Assembly: GCA_027484825.1 (NCBI GenBank)
Contig: JAIXSE010000016.1
Location: 399,724 to 463,723, forward strand
DNA: 64,000 nt
Direction of reading: 5' to 3'
Source: Rubrivivax sp.
Lineage (GTDB): Bacteria; Pseudomonadota; Gammaproteobacteria; Burkholderiales; Burkholderiaceae_C
In this document: positions 9,358 through 16,873 of the stretch, one piece after another
Layout: every line of letters begins with the position of its first letter
How positions within the stretch are numbered: position 1 is the stretch's first letter
The notes under the pieces: model-generated
Databases searched by the model: none
What the model was told of the DNA's origin: nothing
What the model saw: the letters and a program-made list of their open reading frames with translations, nothing else
Made by a program: the position numbers and the translations under genes

Positions 9358-10482
9358 TCAGTACGCCAGACCGATGGCCGACCGTACTTCCCGCAAGGTC
9401 TTGCGGGCCACGGCGCGTGCGCGCTCGGTGCCGACTTCCACAATCCAGTGGACCTTCTTGGGGTCCGCCAGCAATTCCTCTGCCCGGGCCCGCCACGGCG
9501 CCTGTTCGCGCTGGATGGCCTCGATCAGCGGCTGCTTGCAATCCAGGCAACCGATGCCCGCGCTGCGGCAGCCGTCGGCGGCCCACTGGCGCGTCGCTTC
9601 GTCCGTGTAGACCTGATGCAGCGGCCAGACCGGGCAGCGGGTGGGTTCGCCCGGATCGTGCCGCCGCACCCGCTGCGGATCGGTCGGCATCTGCCGCACC
9701 TTCTGCTCCACCACCTCGGGCGCATCGCGCATGGCAATCGCATTGCCGTACGTCTTGCTCATCTTGCGACCGTCCAGACCCGGCAGGCGGGCGGTGTCGC
9801 TCAGCAGGGCCTGCGGTTCGGGCAGCAGCGGGGCATACAGATGGTTGAAGCGGCGGGCGACCTCGCGTGTCACTTCCACATGGGGCGCCTGGTCTTCGCC
9901 CACCGGCACGAAGGCCGCCTTGTAGATCAGGATGTCGGCAGCCTGCAGCAGCGGGTAGCCCAGGAAGCCGAAGGTGGCGAGCTCGCGGTTCTCCGCCACG
10001 GCGTCCTTGTAGCTGGGCATGCGCTCCAGCCAGCTGGACGGCGTGCTCATGGCCAGCAGGGTGAAGAGTTCGGCATGCTCGGGCATGCGGCTCTGGATGA
10101 AGAGCGTGGCCTGTTCCGGGTTGATGCCGGCGGCGAGCCAGTCCACCACCATGTCGTAGACGCTTTGCTCCAGGCCTTCGCGGTGCTCGTAGTGGGTGGT
10201 GAGCGCATGCCAGTCCGCCACGAAGAAAAAGCAGTCGTGGGTGGACTGGAGCTGCACCCAGCTCTTGAGCGCGCCGTGATAGTGGCCCAGGTGCAGGGCG
10301 CCGGTCGGACGCATGCCGGACAGCACGCGAGGGCGGCCACTGACCGGGGCGCTGGTAGAGCCGGAACCGGGCGCTGCCGAAGCGGCGGATGAGGGAGCGG
10401 ACGACGGAGCGGACGGAAGGGCGGTCACAGGCGTGGTGCTGTCAGGCCCGCTGGGGGCCGAGGAGGGGGTGGTCGTGTTCAT
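9358..10482 (-). CDS. trpS: Tryptophan-tRNA ligase
   Basis: A 374-residue class I aminoacyl-tRNA synthetase that charges tRNA-Trp. The HIGH-type motif is HLGH at 64-67 within SGMRPTGALHLGHYHGAL, and the second signature is KMSKT at 240-244. The family length is about 330-350; the excess is a roughly 50-residue Ser/Pro/Ala/Thr-rich N-terminal tail of low complexity. The ATG at 10482 is chosen; longer frames reach into the purN promoter. It is divergent from purN with 85 bases between starts, so promoters for both must lie there. Confidence 0.93.
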   Translation of the reverse strand: MNTTTPSSAPSGPDSTTPVTALPSAPSSAPSSAASAAPGSGSTSAPVSGRPRVLSGMRPTGALHLGHYHGALKSWVQLQSTHDCFFFVADWHALTTHYEHREGLEQSVYDMVVDWLAAGINPEQATLFIQSRMPEHAELFTLLAMSTPSSWLERMPSYKDAVAENRELATFGFLGYPLLQAADILIYKAAFVPVGEDQAPHVEVTREVARRFNHLYAPLLPEPQALLSDTARLPGLDGRKMSKTYGNAIAMRDAPEVVEQKVRQMPTDPQRVRRHDPGEPTRCPVWPLHQVYTDEATRQWAADGCRSAGIGCLDCKQPLIEAIQREQAPWRARAEELLADPKKVHWIVEVGTERARAVARKTLREVRSAIGLAY

Positions 10483-10567
10483 GAGCAGGCGGCGGATTGT
10501 AGGCAGGCCGGTCCGGGCACGCCTGTTCAGGCTCATTGTCGGTGGTCCGCCGCTACACTGCCGCCCC

Positions 10568-11206
10568 ATGAAGAACATCGTGATCCTGATCTCCGGCCGT
10601 GGCTCCAACATGGAGGCCATCGTCAAGGCCTGCGCGGCGGAGCAGTGGCCCGCCCGCATCGCGGCGGTGATCAGCAATCGTCCGGACGCCGCCGGTCTGG
10701 CATTCGCCCAGTCCCACGGCATTGCGACCGCCGTGGTGGACCACAAGGCCTTCGGCCGGGGCGACGAGGCCCGTGCCGCCTTTGATGCCGAACTCCAGCG
10801 CGTGATCGACAGCTTCTCGCCCGACCTGGTGGTGCTGGCCGGCTTCATGCGCATCCTGACGGCGGCCTTCACCGGCCACTATGAGGGCCGCATGCTCAAC
10901 ATCCATCCGTCGCTGCTGCCGGCCTTCACCGGGCTGCATACCCACCAGCGGGCCATCGAGTCCGGATGCCGGGTGGCCGGGGCGACCGTGCACTTCGTCA
11001 CGGCGGAGCTGGACCACGGCCCGATCGTCGCCCAGGCGGTGGTGCCTGTGCTGGATGGGGATGACGAAGCCAGCCTGTCCAAGCGGGTGCTGCAGCAGGA
11101 GCACCGCATGTATCCCAGCGCCGTACGCTGGTTCGTGGAAGGGGCGCTGCAGATCGACGGCGCCGCCGTGCGCCACCGGGACGGACAGTCCCAGCTGTTT
11201 AGCTGA
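10568..11206 (+). CDS. purN: Phosphoribosylglycinamide formyltransferase
   Basis: A 212-residue enzyme of purine synthesis that formylates GAR using 10-formyl-tetrahydrofolate. The N-terminal ISGRGSN phosphate-binding loop (about 8-14) is present, with the catalytic trio N111 and H113 in NIHPSLLP and D149 in AELDHGPI. The ATG at 10568 gives the usual length. Its 3' end overlaps the convergent DUF1345 gene by eight bases. Confidence 0.94.
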   Translation: MKNIVILISGRGSNMEAIVKACAAEQWPARIAAVISNRPDAAGLAFAQSHGIATAVVDHKAFGRGDEARAAFDAELQRVIDSFSPDLVVLAGFMRILTAAFTGHYEGRMLNIHPSLLPAFTGLHTHQRAIESGCRVAGATVHFVTAELDHGPIVAQAVVPVLDGDDEASLSKRVLQQEHRMYPSAVRWFVEGALQIDGAAVRHRDGQSQLFS

Positions 11207-11858
11207 GCAGGCTGGCCAGCAGGTTGATGGACAGCGCCAGCACCACCGTGTTGAACGCAAAGGACAGCACGGCCTGCACCAGCACCAGCCGCCGGATCGG
11301 CCGGGCACTCACCATCACGTCCGAGGTCTGGGACGTGGCGGCCAGGGTCACCGAAAAGTAGAGAAAGTCGGTGTAGTCCGGCTGCTCGTCATCGCCGGGG
11401 AACTCCAGGCCGTGTGGCGCCTTCGGGCCGCTGTGGAAGAGGCTGGCATAGGCCAGCGCGAATTCCACCGGCAGCAGCAGCCAGGAACCGGTGACCGTGC
11501 CCAGCGCCACCAGCAGATGCGGCCAGCCATGGGCCACGCCGCCCGCTTGCTTCACCTGCGCCAGCTCCAGGGCCAGCGCCGCCAGACTCACCAGCGCGCC
11601 GATCATCGCCAGGCCCAGCACCGTCGGCATGCCTTCGGCAATGGCGCGGGCCTGCTCCTGCACGTCCTGGGCGCGCGTGCGCAGCATCATCTGCAGCACC
11701 AGCACCAGATAGACCCACACCCCGCAGCTCCAGCCGATCAGCAACTGCGTGGAGCGCGGCATGTCCGCGGCCCAGGGCAGGGCGGCGGCCAGCAGGGCCC
11801 CCAGCGCCGCGCCGATCAGCAGACGGGGGCGGCGGCGGAGCTGGTGCAGCAGGGGCAT
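11199..11858 (-). CDS. DUF1345 membrane protein
   Basis: A 219-residue inner-membrane protein with about five hydrophobic helices. The family-like segment is around residues 160-185 (DYTDFLYFSVTLAATSQTSD), which resembles the pore-like region of the DUF1345 family. Function is not established. It is followed on the same strand, 9 bases away, by the short DUF1653 gene, so the two may be cotranscribed. Confidence 0.78.
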   Translation of the reverse strand: MPLLHQLRRRPRLLIGAALGALLAAALPWAADMPRSTQLLIGWSCGVWVYLVLVLQMMLRTRAQDVQEQARAIAEGMPTVLGLAMIGALVSLAALALELAQVKQAGGVAHGWPHLLVALGTVTGSWLLLPVEFALAYASLFHSGPKAPHGLEFPGDDEQPDYTDFLYFSVTLAATSQTSDVMVSARPIRRLVLVQAVLSFAFNTVVLALSINLLASLLS

Positions 11859-11867
11859 GGGTCGGCC

Positions 11868-12107
11868 TCAGTCGCCAATGCGCACAAAGCGCTGGACGGT
11901 ACGGCCCTCCACCTCCAGCGTGCCGAAGAACATGCCGTGAGGCCGCACCCATAGGCCGGTGCTGTTGTAGAGCGGGGTGTAGAGCACCAGCGCTTCCAGG
12001 GTCTCGCTGTGCCGCACCACGCCGTGGACCTGATAGTCCTGGCCCTTGTAGTGGCGGTAGCGGCCGGGCGGGGTGTCGGGCAGGGGAGTGAGGTCGTCGT
12101 CGCGCAT
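11868..12107 (-). CDS. DUF1653 small protein
   Basis: A 79-residue cytoplasmic protein. GRYRHYKGQDYQVHGVVRHS, then ALVLYTPLY and the late W/R/P residues are the conserved features of DUF1653, a small beta-rich domain of unknown role. The ATG at 12107 gives the whole domain. It lies upstream of DUF1345 on the same strand and is divergent from the rsmB-type gene 69 bases away. Confidence 0.8.
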   Translation of the reverse strand: MRDDDLTPLPDTPPGRYRHYKGQDYQVHGVVRHSETLEALVLYTPLYNSTGLWVRPHGMFFGTLEVEGRTVQRFVRIGD

Positions 12108-12176
12108 TGGGGGGTTGGAAGCGTTTGTGAAAGCGTTCGTGAAAAGGGCAGCAGGTGGAACTGAGATAATTTGCGG

Positions 12177-13442
12177 ATGCATCCTAATGCCCTCCTCGAA
12201 CTCTGCGCCGAATTGGTGGACAGCCTGCTGCTGTTCGATGCCCCGGCGGACTCCCTGGTCTCGTCCTTTTTCCGTCAGCACAAGGCGCTGGGTCAACGCG
12301 AGCGTCATACGCTGGCCGAAACCGCCTACGCCGTGCTGCGCAACCGCCTGCTGTTCCAGCATCTGGCCCAATCCGGCCGTGGGCCGATGTCCCGCCGCCT
12401 GGCCATTCTGGGCTGGGAAGGCAACGAAGCCTTCCTGCGCGGCGCCCTGAACGATCAGGAGCAGCACTGGCTGCAGCAGGTCCAGTCGGTGGACAAGCGC
12501 CAACTGCCGGAGCGGCTGCGCCACAACCTGCCGGACTGGCTGGCCGAGCCGCTGCACAAGCGCCTGGGCGATGAGCAGTTCTGGGCCCTGGCCGGCGCAC
12601 TGAATGAAGGCGCCCCGCTGGACCTGCGGGTCAACCTGCTCAAGGCCCGCCGCGAAGAGGTGCAGGCTGCGCTGGAAGCCAAGGGCTTCAAATCCACACC
12701 GACCCCGTATTCCCCCTGGGGCCTGCGGCTGGAAGGCAAGCCCGCGCTGCAAAAGCTGGACGTGTTCACCAGCGGCCAGGTCGAGGTGCAGGATGAAGGC
12801 AGCCAGCTGCTGTCCCTGCTGACCGAGGCCAAGCGGGGCGAGATGGTGGTGGACTTCTGCGCGGGTGCGGGCGGCAAGACCCTGGCACTGGGCGCGGCGA
12901 TGCGCAACACCGGGCGTCTGTATGCCTTTGACGTGTCGGGCCACCGCCTGGACAAGCTCAAGCCGCGCTTGGCGCGTAGTGGCCTGTCCAACGTCTACCC
13001 GGTGCAGCTCACGACCGAGCGGGACGACCGCGTCAAGCGCCTGGCCGGCAAGGTCGACCGGGTGCTGGTGGACGCCCCGTGCTCGGGCCTGGGCACGCTG
13101 CGCCGCAACCCCGACCTCAAGTGGCGCCAGACGCCGCAGGGCCTGCAGGAACTGCAGGTCAAGCAACTGGCCATCCTGAACAGCGCCGCCCGCATGCTCA
13201 AGTCGGGCGGCCGTCTGGTGTACGCCACCTGCAGCCTGCTGGATGAGGAAAATGAAGCGGTCGCCAACGCGTTTTCCGAAGCGCATCCGGAGTTTGTGCT
13301 GCAACCGGTGCAGGACATCCTGACCCACGCCCAGGTGCCGGACGACCGTGCCCAGAGCCTCTGCGAGAACGGATTCCTGCGTCTGTGGCCCCACAAACAT
13401 CACAGCGACGGCTTCTTTGCGGCGGTCTGGACCCGAAAATAA
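12177..13442 (+). CDS. rsmB: RsmB-type rRNA (cytosine-C5) methyltransferase
   Basis: A 421-residue SAM-dependent RNA methyltransferase of the RsmB/NOP family. The SAM site is VDFCAGAGGKTLALG. Motif IV is DAPCSGLGTLRRNPDLKWR with its Cys, and motif VI is YATCSLLDEENE with the catalytic Cys. The C-terminus ends FFAAVWTRK, as is usual in this family. The N-terminal region, helical and about 130 residues long, would be the NusB-like or RNA-binding part. The ATG at 12177 is preferred to a TTG six bases earlier. No good Shine-Dalgarno is visible, and TGAGATAAT lies directly upstream, so the message may be leaderless or nearly so. The exact modified base is inferred. Confidence 0.83.
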   Translation: MHPNALLELCAELVDSLLLFDAPADSLVSSFFRQHKALGQRERHTLAETAYAVLRNRLLFQHLAQSGRGPMSRRLAILGWEGNEAFLRGALNDQEQHWLQQVQSVDKRQLPERLRHNLPDWLAEPLHKRLGDEQFWALAGALNEGAPLDLRVNLLKARREEVQAALEAKGFKSTPTPYSPWGLRLEGKPALQKLDVFTSGQVEVQDEGSQLLSLLTEAKRGEMVVDFCAGAGGKTLALGAAMRNTGRLYAFDVSGHRLDKLKPRLARSGLSNVYPVQLTTERDDRVKRLAGKVDRVLVDAPCSGLGTLRRNPDLKWRQTPQGLQELQVKQLAILNSAARMLKSGGRLVYATCSLLDEENEAVANAFSEAHPEFVLQPVQDILTHAQVPDDRAQSLCENGFLRLWPHKHHSDGFFAAVWTRK

Positions 13443-13474
13443 CCGGGCTGTGAAGCGGAATTGCCCGGTGTTTT
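13442..13474 (+). terminator. Intrinsic terminator after the rsmB-type gene
   Basis: ACCGGGC at 13442-13448 pairs with GCCCGGT at 13463-13469, with a 14-base loop and a short GTTTT run after it. It follows directly after the stop codon. The stem is modest (7 bp). Confidence 0.55.
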
Positions 13475-13604
13475 CGTGTACGCCTACCGAAGTCCGCAAA
13501 GACCGGCTTTTCTTGGGTTTGATCAAAGACCGAATCTAGGGAGCCTCGCCTACAATCGAGCCTCCCGTGTACAACTAGCTCTTGATGAGCAGGGTTAGGA
13601 CCGA

Positions 13605-14828
13605 ATGAACGTATTGATGAATGTGCATGACGCCCTCGTGAACTGGCTGGCCTACGGTCTGCTGGGCGCGAGCTGGTGGCAGATCCTCGCTTACACGCTG
13701 GTGGTGACCCACATCACCATCGCCGCCGTGACGATCTTTTTGCACCGTGCCCAGGCTCACCGCGCGCTGGATCTGGGACCCATCCCGTCGCACTTCTTCC
13801 GCTTCTGGCTCTGGATGACCACCGGCATGGTCACGCGCGAGTGGGTGGCCATCCACCGCAAGCACCACGCCAAGTGCGAGACGGAAGAAGACCCGCACAG
13901 CCCGGTCACCCGCGGCATCAAGACGGTCATGACCCGTGGCGCCGAGCTCTATCGCTCTGAAGCCAAGAACGAAGAGACCATCAAGAAGTTCAGCCACGGC
14001 GTGCCGGACGACTGGATGGAACGCAACGTCTACAGCCGCCACTCGGTGCTGGGCGTGGCGTCGATGATGATCATCAACCTGGCGCTGTTCGGCATCATCG
14101 GCATGTCGATCTGGGCCATCCAGATGGCGTGGATCCCGTTCTGGGCCGCTGGCGTGATCAACGGCGTGGGCCACTACTGGGGCTATCGCAACTTCGAGGC
14201 GCAGGACGCCTCCACCAATGTCTCGCCCTGGGGCCTGATCATCGGTGGCGAAGAGCTGCACAACAACCACCACACCTATCCGACCTCCGCCAAGTTCTCG
14301 GTCAAGCCGTTTGAATTTGACATCGGCTGGGGCTACATCCGCGCGATGGAGCTGATCGGCTGGGCCAAGGTCCGCAAGACCGCTCCGCAGATGCGCACCG
14401 GTGAACTGAAGGCCGTGGCCGACAAGGACACGCTGGAAGCCATCATCGCCAACCGCTACGAAGTCATGGCGCGTTATGCCCGTGAACTGCGCGGCGCGTG
14501 CAAGGAAGAAGTCCGCAAGCTCAAGGCGGCGGGTGAACAGCACAGCGTGAAGTTCCACCAGTTCAAGCTGGCAACCCGCTGGCTGCACCGCGACGCGGAA
14601 AAGATCCCGACCGCCTACCAGGCCCAGATTGACGGCGCCCGCGCCGCCAGCCCGGTGCTGGACAAGCTGGTCACCATGCGCGAAGAACTGCGTCAGCTCT
14701 GGACCCGCACCAATGTGTCGGCCGAGCAGCTGGTGCATGACCTGCAAGCCTGGTGCCGCAAGGCCGAGGAAAGCGGCATCGCTGAACTGCGCGCCTTCGC
14801 GCTGAGCCTGCGCACCGTTCGCGTCTGA
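13605..14828 (+). CDS. Membrane fatty acid desaturase (acyl-CoA/delta-9 type)
   Basis: A 407-residue di-iron membrane desaturase that introduces a double bond into acyl chains, adjusting membrane fluidity. The three histidine boxes are intact: H47-RAQA-H52, H84-RK-H87-H88 and H219-NN-H222-H223. Hydrophobic helices flank the boxes, and a long charged C-terminal extension (about 250-407) has no motif I recognise. The ATG at 13605 has TTAGGA five bases upstream. A strong intrinsic terminator follows. The gene stands alone, so cold or membrane-stress control would act on its own promoter (a TACAAT -10-like element is at 13551). Confidence 0.88.
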   Translation: MNVLMNVHDALVNWLAYGLLGASWWQILAYTLVVTHITIAAVTIFLHRAQAHRALDLGPIPSHFFRFWLWMTTGMVTREWVAIHRKHHAKCETEEDPHSPVTRGIKTVMTRGAELYRSEAKNEETIKKFSHGVPDDWMERNVYSRHSVLGVASMMIINLALFGIIGMSIWAIQMAWIPFWAAGVINGVGHYWGYRNFEAQDASTNVSPWGLIIGGEELHNNHHTYPTSAKFSVKPFEFDIGWGYIRAMELIGWAKVRKTAPQMRTGELKAVADKDTLEAIIANRYEVMARYARELRGACKEEVRKLKAAGEQHSVKFHQFKLATRWLHRDAEKIPTAYQAQIDGARAASPVLDKLVTMREELRQLWTRTNVSAEQLVHDLQAWCRKAEESGIAELRAFALSLRTVRV

Positions 14829-14870
14829 TCGAGGCTGACAGGCCTCCCGGCATGCCGCCGGGACCGAATA

Positions 14871-14900
14871 AAAGGGCACCTCTTGCAGGTGCCCTTTTTT
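14871..14900 (+). terminator. Strong intrinsic terminator after the desaturase
   Basis: An 11-bp perfect stem (AAAGGGCACCT at 14871-14881 with AGGTGCCCTTT at 14887-14897), a 5-base loop and a T run. Textbook rho-independent terminator, 40 bases past the stop codon. Confidence 0.92.
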
Positions 14901-15079
14901 CATATGGGCTTCCCCTCAGGAGTCATGACTTGCACAAGGCATCGTTTGCCTGACTCACACCTTCTCGTGCCGTGGAACAAATTCCGCTGACAGCCAAAAA
15001 TCCCTCGCTTCGGCCCAGGGCCGACCAACGGAGCCGCTGATCGACGTTGGCCCCGGGAGCCATCAATCGAGGAGTCGAT

Positions 15080-15607
15080 GTGGAGTTTGCTTTCACGCTG
15101 AAATATCAACTGTCAAAGGAGGATGGTCATCAGGGCGAGCTGGTGGAAAGGCTGATGGATACAGGCTGCGGCGATGCGCTGATCCGCCACAGCCCACCGG
15201 GACGCCTGTCGCTGGCGTTTCACCGCAATGCTGCTTCGGCGGATGAGGCGCTGATGGGGGCCTTGAAGGACATTCGGCAGTCACTCCCCAGTGCGCGGCT
15301 GATCGAAGCCGGCCCGGACCTGGTCGGGTTGACCGACGTCGCTGAACTGGTGGGGGTGACGCGACAGAACATGCGCAAGCTGATGTTGACCCACATCGCC
15401 AGCTTCCCGCCGCCGGTGCATGAGGGCAATGCGTCGTCGGTCTGGCATTTGTCGCAGGTGCTGGGCTGGATGGCGTCACGCGGCGGCTATCTGCTCAACC
15501 CGTCGGTGGTGGGCATGTCCCGCTCGGCCATGCAGGTCAATCTCATCAAGGAGCAGCAGTACCTGGACTGGTGCAGTGAGGCGCGACTGAAGGCCTTGAT
15601 CGTCTAG
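15080..15607 (+). CDS. HTH-domain protein of unknown role
   Basis: A 175-residue protein. An excisionase/MerR-like helix-turn-helix is visible around residues 82-105 (LVGLTDVAELVGVTRQNMRK), followed by a short wing-like segment (SSVWHLSQVLGWM). The N-terminal 75 residues (EFAFTLKYQL and onward) look like a small alpha-beta domain I do not recognise. The GTG at 15080 is used because GAGGAG lies five bases upstream; a TTG at 15047 is weaker. It is a stand-alone gene between the desaturase terminator and xerD. It may be a DNA-binding regulator. No phage structural genes are near, so a prophage origin is not supported. Confidence 0.6.
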   Translation: MEFAFTLKYQLSKEDGHQGELVERLMDTGCGDALIRHSPPGRLSLAFHRNAASADEALMGALKDIRQSLPSARLIEAGPDLVGLTDVAELVGVTRQNMRKLMLTHIASFPPPVHEGNASSVWHLSQVLGWMASRGGYLLNPSVVGMSRSAMQVNLIKEQQYLDWCSEARLKALIV

Positions 15608-15712
15608 CGCGCTGCGGGGGGGGGGCGGGGAGGGGCATCGGCCGGGCCACGCCACGCCAGCGGCGCAGACCCGAGTGCGCGAGCGAGGCACTGGGCAGTG
15701 GCATGATGACGG

Positions 15713-16804
15713 TTGTTCCGCCGCTTGGGCCTCTTGCTCACTCCGTCCGTGCCACCGTCCCCGCCGAAGACTCGTTCCCGGTCCGCCAAGCCAAGGCTTT
15801 CTCCTGAGCTTGCCCCTGCAACCGAGCCCGCGGCTGCCCCGGCCGTTTCACCGGCAGCCACAGTGCCGACCCCTGATCTGTCCCCCCCTCTCTCCCCCGC
15901 TCAACGCGCCCTCCGCCAGACCAGCCAGCAAGGCATCGACGCCTTCGTGGACACCTTGTGGATCGAGGAGGGGCTGTCAAAGAATTCCCAACTGGCCTAC
16001 CGCCGCGACCTGCAACTGCTGGCGGACTGGCTGGCCACCGAGTCGCGCACCCTGGACCAGACCCGTGAACTGGACCTGATGGCCTATGCCCATGCGCGTC
16101 ACGATCACAGCAAAACCAGTTCGGCCAACCGGCGTCTGTCGGTGTTCAAGCGCTACTTTCGATGGGCGCTGCGGGAGTCCCGCATGCAGGCGGACCCGAC
16201 GCTCAAGCTCACGGCCGCGCGTGCGCCGCTGCGGGTGCCGCGCACCCTGTCCCAGGAGCAGGTGGAAGCCTTGCTGTCGGCACCGGACGTGGGCACGGCG
16301 CAAGGGCTGCGGGACCGGGCCATGCTGGAGCTGATGTACGCCAGCGGCCTGCGGGTGACGGAACTGGTGACCCTCAAAAGCGTCCATGTGGGCCTGCGCG
16401 AGGCCGTGCTGCGGGTCACGGGCAAAGGCAACAAGGAGCGGCTGGTGCCTTTTGGCGAAGAGGCCCATCAGTGGCTGCTGCGTTATCTGCGCGAGGCCCG
16501 GCCCGAGCTGCTGCGTACCCAGTCGACCGACGACCTGTTCCTCACCAAGTTCGGCGCCGCCATGGCGCGCGAGACCTTCTGGCGGCTGGTCAAGAAATAT
16601 GCCGTGGTGGCGGGCATCACCAGCCCACTGTCCCCGCACACCCTGCGGCATGCGTTCGCCACGCATCTGCTCAACCACGGGGCCGATCTGCGCGCGGTGC
16701 AACTGCTGCTGGGCCATGCGGACCTGTCCACCACCCAGATCTATACCCACGTGGCGCGGGAGCGCCTGAAAGTTCTGCACGCCACGCATCATCCGCGCGG
16801 TTGA
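15713..16804 (+). CDS. xerD: Tyrosine recombinase XerD
   Basis: A site-specific recombinase of up to 363 residues acting with XerC at dif to resolve chromosome dimers. An N-terminal SAM-like DNA-binding domain starts near GIDAFVDTLWIEEGLSKNSQ. The catalytic domain has Arg in ASGLRVTEL, Lys in TGKGNKERLVP, HxxR in SPHTLRHAFATHL, then LGHADLSTTQIY with His and the nucleophilic Tyr, so it should be active. The first about 60 residues are a Pro/Ser/Ala-rich extension; the start (TTG 15713 or GTG 15749) is uncertain. It is called XerD rather than XerC from overall motif wording and genome context memory. No dif site was seen here. Confidence 0.88.
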   Translation: MFRRLGLLLTPSVPPSPPKTRSRSAKPRLSPELAPATEPAAAPAVSPAATVPTPDLSPPLSPAQRALRQTSQQGIDAFVDTLWIEEGLSKNSQLAYRRDLQLLADWLATESRTLDQTRELDLMAYAHARHDHSKTSSANRRLSVFKRYFRWALRESRMQADPTLKLTAARAPLRVPRTLSQEQVEALLSAPDVGTAQGLRDRAMLELMYASGLRVTELVTLKSVHVGLREAVLRVTGKGNKERLVPFGEEAHQWLLRYLREARPELLRTQSTDDLFLTKFGAAMARETFWRLVKKYAVVAGITSPLSPHTLRHAFATHLLNHGADLRAVQLLLGHADLSTTQIYTHVARERLKVLHATHHPRG

Positions 16805-16819
16805 GGGGCGCCGCGCCAC

Positions 16820-16848
16820 GGAACTTGGCGCCAGACGGTCGGCACCAA
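16820..16848 (+). promoter_or_regulatory. HrpL-type (hrp box-like) promoter candidate
   Basis: GGAACT at 16820-16825, a 16-base spacer and GCACCAA at 16842-16848 resemble the ECF-sigma hrp box GGAACC-N15/16-CCACNNA, with one mismatch in each half. It ends 25 bases before the ATG of the effector-like gene, a sensible distance. Chance matches of this quality are possible in GC-rich DNA, and no hrpL gene is in the window. Confidence 0.3.
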
Positions 16849-16873
16849 GGGATGTCGCCACTCGAGCAGAGTC

